Assembly: GCA_913049525.1 (NCBI GenBank)
Contig: CAJWYZ010000027.1
Location: forward strand, 1-11,787
DNA: 11,787 nucleotides
Reading direction: 5' to 3'
DNA from: an uncultured Fidelibacterota bacterium
Lineage (GTDB): Bacteria; Fidelibacterota; Marinisomatia; SCGC-AAA003-L08; D37C17
Shown here one piece after another: positions 1-6,845 of the stretch; position 1 is the stretch's first letter; every line of letters begins with the position of its first letter. The notes under the pieces were generated by a model. The model saw nothing but the letters and a program-made list of their open reading frames with translations, did no database searches and was not told the origin of the DNA. A program made the position numbers and the translations under genes.

Positions 1-1256
1 AGTCTGTTTTCCAAATAGCGTTTATATTGCAGAGGAATATCATTAGGATGATTGGAAAAGAAAGCAAAGATTGGTGGAGAATGGTGCACTTGGGCTCCAT
101 ATTTTATGGTAATATTTTTACCTTTTAATATTGGAGGAGAGTGATACGCCATGGCTTTCTTGATAAAATCGTTTACATCAGAGGTTTTCAATTTCCGTTG
201 ACGTTCTTTATATACTTCCAAGGAAGTTTTTAAAACTTCCCGCGTACGCAAATTATGGGCAACTGAAATAAATAAAATAGGATAATACTCAAGCATGGGA
301 AATTGGCCGTAAATATCTTGGCAGTACTCTTTTTGGGTATGTGTATCTTTTTTCAGTAAATCCCATTTATTGATAACGATGATCAATCCTTTCCCCGAAT
401 CTATAACATGTCGAATGATATCTTTGTCCTGATTATTAAAACCCTTATCAGCATCAATAAGAACTGCTGCTAAATCGCAATCCTGTATTACTCTAAAGGT
501 ACGGACTGTGCTGTAAAATTCAATATCACCGGTTATTTTTGATTTTTTTCTAAGCCCAGCAGTGTCAATAAGACGAAAATCCTGTTTATCATAGCGAAGA
601 AATGAATCAATAGAATCCCGAGTTGTCCCTGCAATTGGTGTGACAATGGACTTCTCCTCCTGAAGTAATCCATTCATTAATGAACTCTTACCCACATTTG
701 GCATTCCCACTATAGCCAAATTGACGCAATCTTTTACATGTTCATCCTTAAAATCTTTTTCAGGAAGTTTCTGTGCAACACCGTCTAACATATCTCCTAC
801 AGATCGGTTGTTTTGGGCAGATAAAGTATAAAATTCACCTAATCCTAATTCATAAAAAGATAATGCAGAATCTTCCATTTTCAGTTCATCAATTTTATTC
901 ACTGCCAGAATATAGGGTTTTTCTGATTTCTGTATTTGATCTGCTAAATACTGATCTGATGTCGTAATGGGAGAGCGTCCATCAACCAATAAAAGTACCA
1001 TATCGGCTTCATTTGCTGCAATTTCTGCCTGAAGCCTAACATGATTTTCAATGATATCTTCAGAAGCCGGAATATATCCACCAGTATCTATAAGATTAAA
1101 TTCCCTTCCACACCAATCAAATCTACCATATATTCGATCACGGGTCACTCCTTCTTCAGGAGATACAATTGAATGTCCAGCCCCTACAAGTCGGTTGAAT
1201 AAAGTGGATTTCCCAACATTTGGTTTTCCTAAAATTGCAATGGTTGGGTTAGGCAT
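1..1256 (-). CDS. der: Ribosome-assembly GTPase Der (EngA), 3' end cut by window edge
   Basis: Der is a double-GTPase needed for maturation of the 50S subunit. The reading frame, read from the minus strand, has 418 complete codons and is still open at the edge. The first G domain shows GKPNVGKS (residues 10-17), DTGG (57-60), NKID (120-123) and SAQ (146-148). The second shows GMPNVGKS (184-191), DTAG (231-234) and NKWD (296-299). A KH-like C-terminal domain follows, ending at the window edge in the family signature YKRYLENR. By comparison with the family about 20-40 residues are missing. The ATG at 1256-1254 gives the canonical MPNPTIAILG start. It lies inside the end of the upstream radical-SAM gene (8-nt overlap, ATGCCTAA) and has no Shine-Dalgarno of its own, so translational coupling is likely. 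The identification is very secure. Confidence 0.97.
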   Translation of the reverse strand, partial: MPNPTIAILGKPNVGKSTLFNRLVGAGHSIVSPEEGVTRDRIYGRFDWCGREFNLIDTGGYIPASEDIIENHVRLQAEIAANEADMVLLLVDGRSPITTSDQYLADQIQKSEKPYILAVNKIDELKMEDSALSFYELGLGEFYTLSAQNNRSVGDMLDGVAQKLPEKDFKDEHVKDCVNLAIVGMPNVGKSSLMNGLLQEEKSIVTPIAGTTRDSIDSFLRYDKQDFRLIDTAGLRKKSKITGDIEFYSTVRTFRVIQDCDLAAVLIDADKGFNNQDKDIIRHVIDSGKGLIIVINKWDLLKKDTHTQKEYCQDIYGQFPMLEYYPILFISVAHNLRTREVLKTSLEVYKERQRKLKTSDVNDFIKKAMAYHSPPILKGKNITIKYGAQVHHSPPIFAFFSNHPNDIPLQYKRYLENR

Positions 1257-2535
1257 GAGTTAAATTATTTAAAAGTGTTAAAAAACTATCATTGCTCAAT
1301 TGCAATGGACAATCGATGGCATTTGAAATATCGTCTAATGTTAAATTATCCAGAGTTAAGGTGCCTTCATCGTTTATAATTCTATGGCTCATCCAAACAG
1401 CATCACCCAAATTCTTGGAAGCTAATTGGGTAATAATATCTGTACCCGTTAACAGTCCGGTTACCGTTACAGATTCTCCATAGAATTTATTAATAATAGG
1501 TAAAAGAGTAACCGTTAGATTATCAATCTGATTTAATATGGGGATAACTTCCTTTTGAAAGGTCTCATAAACCAATGTTCCCGTTGCCAAAGTGATATTG
1601 GTTTCAAAAGCTAATGCACGGGGAAAGTTAGCAGATTCTTCTTCAAACAAAGTAAGAAATTGCCGAACTTGCCCCACTCCATTTTCAGCCAAATCTAATT
1701 CACCATAATCAGACAGTGGTGGAAAAGGTTGTTCAGCCAAAATGAACCATTCATCAGAGTAGAGAACAAATGGAGATTTTTTACCTGAAAATTTATCTCT
1801 CATCCGCGTAATTCCATTAAGCAAATTTTCAGCATATTTTTTGTCGGCAGATTTAATTTCCATTAATCCTTTACGATGCCCTGTCAAGCCAACTGGTACT
1901 ATAGTGCAGGATTTCACAGAGGGGTAATAATGGTATAAATCCTCCAACGTTTTATTTAGGAACTCACCATCGTTTAAATCCGGCATTAAAACAATTTGAG
2001 TATGCAGTTCAATTCCATTATTTGTTAGATATTCTAATTTTGCAAGAAGCCCGTCATCCTTTTTATACAGAAAAAGTTTTTGTCTTTGCTCAATATCCGT
2101 CACGTGAACAGAAATATAAAGGGGTGAGAGTCGCTGCTCAACAACACGGTTCAATTCATTCTGACCCATATTCGTCATGGTAATATAATGCCCATGAAGA
2201 TAAGACATGCGATAATCCCCATCCCGAAAGTACATACCCTTCCGCATTTCAGGTGGATTTTGATCTACAAAACAAAAAACACAATTATTGGCACAACTGC
2301 GGATTTTCATCTCTTCAAACTCGACCCCTAAATCATCATCATACTCTTTTTCGATTTCTATTTTTTCCATACGACCGGATATTTCGAAATCTAATGTAAG
2401 TACCTCTTCCGTCATACGGAATTGATAATCAATTTCGTCCTGTACGCGTTTACCATTGATTTTCAATAATCGATCTCCAGGTTGAATGCCAATGGTCTCT
2501 CCTAAACTATCTGGGAATACTTTTATAATTTTCAT
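1249..2535 (-). CDS. PDZ / radical SAM / DUF512 protein of unknown function
   Basis: The 428-residue protein has three parts. The N-terminus (about 1-50) is PDZ-like, with GIQPGDRLLKINGKRV. A radical SAM section follows with a classical CX3CX2C cluster motif (C81, C85, C88 in CANNCVFCF) and downstream FRDGDYRMSYLHGHYI. The C-terminal half resembles DUF512, with VTGLLTG and a final segment like the family's LNDEG-FLDD motif. This architecture matches the family annotated as a putative FeS oxidoreductase (TIGR03279-type, from memory). The reaction and substrate are unknown. The PDZ-like part suggests peptide or protein binding, but that is inference. The gene overlaps the start of der by 8 nt, and linkage of DUF512 proteins to der is, as far as I recall, also seen in clostridia, so a role near ribosome assembly is worth considering. 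The ATG at 2535 has only a weak purine stretch upstream. Confidence 0.9.
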   Translation of the reverse strand: MKIIKVFPDSLGETIGIQPGDRLLKINGKRVQDEIDYQFRMTEEVLTLDFEISGRMEKIEIEKEYDDDLGVEFEEMKIRSCANNCVFCFVDQNPPEMRKGMYFRDGDYRMSYLHGHYITMTNMGQNELNRVVEQRLSPLYISVHVTDIEQRQKLFLYKKDDGLLAKLEYLTNNGIELHTQIVLMPDLNDGEFLNKTLEDLYHYYPSVKSCTIVPVGLTGHRKGLMEIKSADKKYAENLLNGITRMRDKFSGKKSPFVLYSDEWFILAEQPFPPLSDYGELDLAENGVGQVRQFLTLFEEESANFPRALAFETNITLATGTLVYETFQKEVIPILNQIDNLTVTLLPIINKFYGESVTVTGLLTGTDIITQLASKNLGDAVWMSHRIINDEGTLTLDNLTLDDISNAIDCPLQLSNDSFLTLLNNLTHA

Positions 2536-2563
2536 TTTGGATTCTTTGTCTAATAAAGATGGG

Positions 2564-2571
2564 CAAATTTA
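2564..2571 (-). promoter_or_regulatory. Candidate Bacteroidetes-type -7 box (TAAATTTG) for the radical SAM-der unit
   Basis: The minus strand reads TAAATTTG, an exact match to the Bacteroidetes sigma-A consensus TAnnTTTG. It lies 29 nt before the ATG at 2535, which would give a short 5' leader. No convincing TTG -33 element lies about 20 nt upstream, where the sequence is T-rich instead. In such an AT-rich 145-bp divergent spacer this match could be chance. Confidence 0.35.
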
Positions 2572-2680
2572 CGGATAGAGTAGAATTGAATAGAAAATAA
2601 AACATACTCCATGAATTAAATTGATATTAATAATAATTATTTACCATGAATACTATTTTAGACCTTATTTATATTCACCC

Positions 2681-3088
2681 ATGAATAATAAAACCGATTC
2701 TAATCAAACACAATTGGCGGCGGCCTGTATTTTACTTTCAGTTGCTGATGCAGATGAAATTTTAGAAGATCAGGAATTAATAACTATTGGTGAAATTCTT
2801 CAAGAATTTTTCTCCATTGATGAGTCTTCTGTGAAATCATTAATGCAACATGCCCAGGAAGAATGGAAAAATTCCACAGGCTTATTTCAATTTGGCACTC
2901 AACTAAATCAATATTTCTCCCATGATGATAAACTCGATTTTATCAGCTGTGTATTTGAAGTTGCATATGCAGATGGGAAACTCCATTATTTAGAGCATCA
3001 TGCAGTGAAGAAAATTGCAAATATTTTACACTTGGAAAAGAATGAACTTATTTCTGCCAAGGCAGAAATAGAAAACTATTTAGATTAG
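2681..3088 (+). CDS. TerB-like small acidic helical protein
   Basis: The protein has 135 residues if started at the ATG at 2681; the frame is open further upstream, but that extension (ILIIIIYHEYY) is not credible and starts with TTG. It is predicted all-helical and shows an internal duplication: ADADEILEDQEL (residues 22-33) and AYADGKLHYLEHHAV (95-109). These are the two acidic, metal-binding-like motifs typical of TerB (tellurite-resistance family) and related TerB-like domains. Stand-alone TerB-like proteins are common and mostly uncharacterised, and no other ter genes are present, so tellurite resistance should not be inferred. It diverges from the radical SAM-der pair and converges on frr. 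No clear Shine-Dalgarno is visible before the ATG. Confidence 0.75.
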   Translation: MNNKTDSNQTQLAAACILLSVADADEILEDQELITIGEILQEFFSIDESSVKSLMQHAQEEWKNSTGLFQFGTQLNQYFSHDDKLDFISCVFEVAYADGKLHYLEHHAVKKIANILHLEKNELISAKAEIENYLD

Positions 3089-3096
3089 CTCTAAAT

Positions 3097-3127
3097 AAAA
3101 AAGCCCCTCAAAATTTTGAAGGGCTTT
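3097..3127 (-). terminator. Intrinsic terminator after frr
   Basis: An inverted repeat with outer arms AAAGCCC/GGGCTTT (3100-3106 and 3121-3127) encloses the palindrome TCAAAATTTTGA (3108-3119). On the minus strand the position between them is a U-G wobble, so the stem is continuous, and the hairpin is followed by TTTTTTATTT. On the plus strand the same position is a C-A mismatch and only three Ts follow. It is therefore best as the end of the frr operon, with weaker use for the convergent TerB-like gene. Confidence 0.85.
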
Positions 3128-3146
3128 CAATAAACAAATGGCAGGA

Positions 3147-3701
3147 TTAATCTAAAATGTCTTTCTCTTTTGCTTCTTGAATTTGATTTAAATTCTTAAT
3201 ATGCTCATCCGTCATTTCCTGGATATTATCAGTTGCGCGTCTCAAATTATCCTCAGAAAGATCATGCTCTTTTTCGCTCTTTTTTAAAAGATCATTAGCA
3301 TCTCTTCTAATATTTCTAACGGCAACCCTGCCCTCTTCTATAATTTTATGAACAACCTTTACCAGCTCTTTTCTTCTCTCTTCAGTTAGAGATGGAATAT
3401 TTAATCGTATTACGCTGCCATCATTATTCGGCGTAAGTCCAACATCAGAACTCATTATTGCCTTTTCAATAAATTCTAGACTACTTGGATCAAATGGCTG
3501 AATAACAATTAATTGACCTTCTGGCACTGTAACATGGGCTATATTATTAAGTGGTGTTGGAGAACCATAATAATCTACTTTAACTCCATCTAAAATATTT
3601 GCAGAAGCTCTCCCAGTCCGAATAGTAGAAACCTCATGACGATAGTGTTCAACGGCTTTATTCATTCTATCTTTTATATCTACAAATATTTCATTTATCA
3701 T
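3147..3701 (-). CDS. frr: Ribosome recycling factor
   Basis: RRF, with EF-G, splits post-termination ribosomes in the cytoplasm. The 184 residues match the usual length (185 in E. coli). Characteristic stretches are TGRASANILDGVKVDYYGSPTPLNNIA near residues 28-54, the middle domain with VIQPFDPSSLEFIEKAI, then the helical LNIPSLTEERRKELVKV and RVAVRNIRRDAND segments. The start is ATG with AGGAG ten bases upstream. It is the last gene of the minus-strand run, 17 nt after pyrH, and is followed by an intrinsic terminator. pyrH-frr adjacency is widely conserved. Confidence 0.98.
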   Translation of the reverse strand: MINEIFVDIKDRMNKAVEHYRHEVSTIRTGRASANILDGVKVDYYGSPTPLNNIAHVTVPEGQLIVIQPFDPSSLEFIEKAIMSSDVGLTPNNDGSVIRLNIPSLTEERRKELVKVVHKIIEEGRVAVRNIRRDANDLLKKSEKEHDLSEDNLRRATDNIQEMTDEHIKNLNQIQEAKEKDILD

Positions 3702-3718
3702 AATTAGATTACTCCTAT

Positions 3719-4432
3719 TTAAGATACCGTAGTACCAATGGGCACTGAATTTACAATATCAACTAATCCATTTTTACTTTTTATATCAAACACGATAATA
3801 GGGAGATTATTTTCTTTACAAAGTGTAACGGCAGTAAGGTCCATCACCCTCAGTTCTTTCTCAATTACTTCCTTGAAGGTAAGGGTATCATATTTAGTTG
3901 CGTCGGGGTCAATTTCGGGGTCAGCAGAATATACACCATCTACTTTGGTGCCCTTTATTATTATATCTGCATTAATTTCGATAGCTCGCAGGGCTGCAGC
4001 TGTATCTGTGCTAAAATATGGATTTCCAGTGCCACCGGCAAAAATCACAATTCTGCCCTTTTCCAAGTGGCGAATACCCTTTCTACGGATGTAGGGTTCA
4101 GCTAACTGGGTAATGGATAAAGCGGACATTACTCTGGTATCACACCCAAGTCTTTCTAATGCAGATTGAAGTGCAACTGAATTCATTATTGTTGCCATCA
4201 TCCCAATGTAATCTCCAGGGACGCGGTCTAATCCTTTAGAGTCTGCAGAAATACCCCTGAAGATATTACCTCCACCTATTACAATTCCAACTTGTATTCC
4301 CTTATCCGCAACCTCTTTTAGTTTCAGAGCCAGGTCTTTGGTGATTTCGGGGTCAATACCATACCCTTTTTTTCCAGCAAGTATTTCTCCGCTGAGTTTT
4401 ACTAAAATGCGGTTAAAGGATGGATTCGACAA
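3719..4432 (-). CDS. pyrH: UMP kinase (uridylate kinase)
   Basis: PyrH phosphorylates UMP to UDP in the cytoplasm, downstream of the de novo pyrimidine pathway. The 237-residue amino-acid-kinase fold protein shows [11 protein letters not shown] near the N-terminus, [36 protein letters not shown] (nucleotide binding) and DGVYSADP. The start is TTG at 4432-4430. An in-frame TAA lies immediately before it, so no upstream start exists, and the next in-frame Met would remove the conserved KLSGE motif. No Shine-Dalgarno is visible in the 14-nt gap from tsf, which suggests weak initiation or coupling to tsf. It sits between translation genes while the first pyrimidine genes lie upstream in the same run. 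Confidence 0.97.
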   Translation of the reverse strand: MSNPSFNRILVKLSGEILAGKKGYGIDPEITKDLALKLKEVADKGIQVGIVIGGGNIFRGISADSKGLDRVPGDYIGMMATIMNSVALQSALERLGCDTRVMSALSITQLAEPYIRRKGIRHLEKGRIVIFAGGTGNPYFSTDTAAALRAIEINADIIIKGTKVDGVYSADPEIDPDATKYDTLTFKEVIEKELRVMDLTAVTLCKENNLPIIVFDIKSKNGLVDIVNSVPIGTTVS

Positions 4433-4446
4433 TTATTAATTGGAAT

Positions 4447-5073
4447 TTAGTTTTCGGTTGGAGCTGAATTATTGACCTTTTCACCAAGTTGAAAGCGTGA
4501 AAAACGGGAAATGATTATATTCTCACCTAATTTAGCTACGGTTTCAGTAATTAGATCATTCACTGTTTTATCAGGATCTTTCACAAAAGACTGTTCAACC
4601 AGTACATTTTCCTGATAGAATTTGTTTAACCGGCCCTCAGTCATTTTTTCAATAATATTTTCAGGCTTACCACTTTGACGAGCTTGATCAGCATAAATTG
4701 CTTTCTCCCTGTCTAAGACATCTGAGGAAATTTCTTCACGGGTAACTGACATAGGTGCAGAGGCAGCAATATGCATTGAAATATCTTTGCACAAATCCTT
4801 AAAATCATCAGTATTCGCAACAAAGTCGGTTTCACAGTTGATTTCAAGCAGCACCCCTAATTTTGATCCGGGATGAATATATGGGAATACAAGACCTTCT
4901 TTAGCTGACCTATCAGATTTTTTTCGTGCTTTTGCAATTCCGGTTTTACGTAGGATATCAATGGCATCCTCTAGATTTCCAGATGCTTCAGTTAAAGCTT
5001 TCTTGCAGTCCATCATTCCTGCACCAGACATTTCTCTTAATTCTTTTACTGCTGTAGCAGATATTGTTGACAT
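4447..5073 (-). CDS. tsf: Elongation factor Ts, short form
   Basis: EF-Ts is the nucleotide-exchange factor for EF-Tu. The N-terminal UBA-like part has VKELREMSGAGMMDCKKAL, and the exchange motif TDFVAN is at residues 82-87 (preceded by NCE), both diagnostic. At 208 residues it is the short form, with a reduced second half compared with E. coli (283). Its C-terminus retains the VKDPDKTVNDLI and ISRFSRFQLGE regions. Start ATG at 5073: an AGGAG overlaps the last codons of rpsB, 11 nt upstream, so the two genes are tightly linked. The rpsB-tsf order is nearly universal in bacteria. Confidence 0.97.
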   Translation of the reverse strand: MSTISATAVKELREMSGAGMMDCKKALTEASGNLEDAIDILRKTGIAKARKKSDRSAKEGLVFPYIHPGSKLGVLLEINCETDFVANTDDFKDLCKDISMHIAASAPMSVTREEISSDVLDREKAIYADQARQSGKPENIIEKMTEGRLNKFYQENVLVEQSFVKDPDKTVNDLITETVAKLGENIIISRFSRFQLGEKVNNSAPTEN

Positions 5074-5081
5074 GTGTTCAA

Positions 5082-5897
5082 TTACTCCTGATTTTCTTCT
5101 TGAACTTCTTCAATTACTTTTTCTTCTACCTGACCTGATTCTTCTACCACTTCAGATTCAGGTTCAGCATTCTCTTCTGTGGGACTTTCTTCCGTAATTT
5201 CTTCATCTATTTGTGCCGTCCCACCTGTAGCTTCAATTATGACATTGGCAATATAATTTACAATTAATCCAATTGTTTTCATGGAATCATCATTGGCAGG
5301 TATTGGAAAATCAATATTCCGAGGATCAGTATTACTATCAACAATACCAAATGTTGGGATCCCAAGATTAATGGCTTCAGAAATAGCAATTCTTTCTTGG
5401 ATTCCATCTACAAAGAAAAGAGCTTTAGGCAAATGTTTCATATCTTTTATACCTCGGTGAAGATCTGCCAATTTTATACGTTCTCTTTCCAGCATACTTA
5501 ACTCTTTTTTAGTTAGGTTTGTGTAGATTTCAGAGGATTCTTTTTCCAGAACCAATAACCTTTTAATACTTTTTTTAATGGTACCATAATTAGTCAATGT
5601 TCCACCCAACCAGCGTTCAACTATATAATACATGCTGCATCTGTCTGCAGCTTGCTGAACGGCATCTTTTGCCTGTTTTTTTGTTCCAACAAAGAGAACA
5701 TTTCCCCCTTCACGAACTATTCGGGTTATTTCTTTTGCTGCCTTCACCATACATTGACTGGTCTGTTCCATATCAATAATGTATACACCATTTTTCTTCA
5801 TGGTGATATAACCCTTATAATTAGGATCCCAACGGTGGGTAGGGTGCCCGAAATGAGCACCAGCTTTTATTAATTCTTCTACAGTTAATTGATTCAT
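5082..5897 (-). CDS. rpsB: 30S ribosomal protein S2 with acidic C-terminal tail
   Basis: S2 binds the 30S body near the platform and helps S1 dock. From the ATG at 5897 the protein has 271 residues and starts MNQLTVEELIKAGAHFGH, the normal S2 start. An upstream in-frame Met at 5993 would add 32 residues lying within rpsI, and I reject it because AAAGGA sits just before 5897. Landmarks are RWDPNYKGYI (22-31), FVGTKKQA (69-76), RWLGGTLTN (95-103) and GIVDSNTDPRNIDFPIPANDDS (184-205). Residues 230-271 form an added tail with 18 Glu and one Asp, probably disordered. E. coli S2 is 241 residues. Confidence 0.97.
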   Translation of the reverse strand: MNQLTVEELIKAGAHFGHPTHRWDPNYKGYITMKKNGVYIIDMEQTSQCMVKAAKEITRIVREGGNVLFVGTKKQAKDAVQQAADRCSMYYIVERWLGGTLTNYGTIKKSIKRLLVLEKESSEIYTNLTKKELSMLERERIKLADLHRGIKDMKHLPKALFFVDGIQERIAISEAINLGIPTFGIVDSNTDPRNIDFPIPANDDSMKTIGLIVNYIANVIIEATGGTAQIDEEITEESPTEENAEPESEVVEESGQVEEKVIEEVQEENQE

Positions 5898-5916
5898 AAA
5901 TCCTTTTTTATTATCT

Positions 5917-6315
5917 TTATCTTTTCGAGAATTGGAACTTTTTTCGTGCACCTGGTTGGCCATATTTCTTCCGTTCAACTTCTCTACTATCACGAGTTAA
6001 CATTCCTGCCTGTTTTAATGACAGCCTATTATCGGGGTTAATTTTTTCAATGCACCGGGCAATTCCCAATCGGATTGCACCTGCTTGACCTGAAAGACCA
6101 CCACCATTTACTTTAGCCGAAATATCATATTTACCAGCTAACTGAAGTAACTCAAGGGGTTGACCCATCACCATTTTTAATGTGTCTCTTCCAAAATAAT
6201 TCTCGATAGGACGATTATTTACAATAAATGCACCTTTTCCGCTTGACATATTTACACGGGCAATTGATGACTTACGCCTTCCTATTGCTGACCAACTATC
6301 ACTCTTTTTTGGCAT
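5917..6315 (-). CDS. rpsI: 30S ribosomal protein S9
   Basis: S9 lies in the 30S head, with its C-terminal tail reaching the P-site tRNA. The 132 residues match the family (130 in E. coli). Visible marks are GRRKSSIARV near the start, the glycine-rich VNGGGLSGQAGAIRLGIARCI, LTRDSREVERKKYG, and the canonical basic terminus FQFSKR. The start ATG follows AAAGGA by five bases. The gap to rplM is 13 nt, and L13-S9 is a conserved gene pair. Confidence 0.98.
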   Translation of the reverse strand: MPKKSDSWSAIGRRKSSIARVNMSSGKGAFIVNNRPIENYFGRDTLKMVMGQPLELLQLAGKYDISAKVNGGGLSGQAGAIRLGIARCIEKINPDNRLSLKQAGMLTRDSREVERKKYGQPGARKKFQFSKR

Positions 6316-6328
6316 TGTTTTCCTTTAA

Positions 6329-6760
6329 TTAATTAAATGTAATTGTTTTGGGTAACTGGGCTCCATGCGGATGCTCAGTCCCAGAATAAACTTTCAGATG
6401 CGTTAGCAACTGTCTTCCCAATCTATTATGAGGCAGCATTCCCTTTACGGCATTGGTTATTATCCGTTCGGGGAAATCCTGACGAACCTTCTGTAAACTG
6501 ATTTGGGTAACACCACCTGGAAATCCAGAATGGCGGAAATAGGATTTATCCTTTTCTTTGTTTCCAGTTACCTTTACTTTTTCAGCGTTTACTACAACAA
6601 CAAAATCGCCCATATCCATGTGAGGGGTGTAAAAGGGTTTCTTTTTCCCTCTGATTATTTGAGCAATCTCACTTGCGAGTCTTCCTAAAGTCTGTCCTTC
6701 TGCATCAACTATAAACCATTCACGGTTTATTTCATCTGCACGAATTGATGTGGTTTCCAT
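6329..6760 (-). CDS. rplM: 50S ribosomal protein L13
   Basis: L13 is an early-assembly protein of the 50S subunit. The 143 residues match the family (142 in E. coli). Landmarks are WFIVDAEGQTLGRLASEIA, KPFYTPHMDMGDFVVVVNAEK, YFRHSGFPGG, and the signature MLPHNRLGRQLLTHLKVYSG. AAGGA precedes the ATG by seven bases. It is the first translation gene of the run, 85 nt after pyrC, and has a promoter-like sequence just upstream, so rplM-rpsI-rpsB-tsf-pyrH-frr may form its own transcript. Confidence 0.98.
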   Translation of the reverse strand: METTSIRADEINREWFIVDAEGQTLGRLASEIAQIIRGKKKPFYTPHMDMGDFVVVVNAEKVKVTGNKEKDKSYFRHSGFPGGVTQISLQKVRQDFPERIITNAVKGMLPHNRLGRQLLTHLKVYSGTEHPHGAQLPKTITFN

Positions 6761-6810
6761 TAATTATCCTTAAATATGAAATGATTAATTATGCTGGCAA
6801 TTACAGCCTG

Positions 6811-6842
6811 TAAAATTAGGGGGAAGTATTTTACTTTGTCAA
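6811..6842 (-). promoter_or_regulatory. Probable promoter of the rplM-frr translation operon
   Basis: On the minus strand, directly after the pyrC stop, there is a perfect TTGACA (6842-6837), an 18-base spacer and TAATTT (6818-6813). The latter also reads TAATTTTA, seven of eight to the Bacteroidetes TAnnTTTG box. The spacer contains a small dyad (AAGTA-N3-TACTT, 6836-6824). About 50 nt remain as leader before rplM, with only a weak GCTG/CAGC hairpin. No intrinsic terminator separates pyrC from it, so read-through from the pyr genes is also possible. Confidence 0.55.
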
Positions 6843-6845
6843 GGG

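Noticed and set aside
773..967. Plus-strand open frames inside der, and similar ones opposite pyrC, pyrB, pyrR, pyrH and rpsB
   Set aside because: They are antisense to well-conserved genes and their translations show no domain signal.
2621..2680. Upstream extension of the TerB-like gene from a TTG at 2621
   Set aside because: The added residues (ILIIIIYHEYY...) are translated AT-rich spacer; the ATG at 2681 begins the recognisable domain protein.
5898..5993. A 32-residue N-terminal extension of rpsB starting at 5993
   Set aside because: It lies within the rpsI coding region, is basic and low-complexity, and the ATG at 5897 has AAAGGA upstream and the canonical S2 N-terminus.
6761..6810. 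Possible L13 autoregulatory leader structure (GCTG/CAGC hairpin)
   Set aside because: The stem has only four pairs and does not resemble any ribosomal-protein leader I know.
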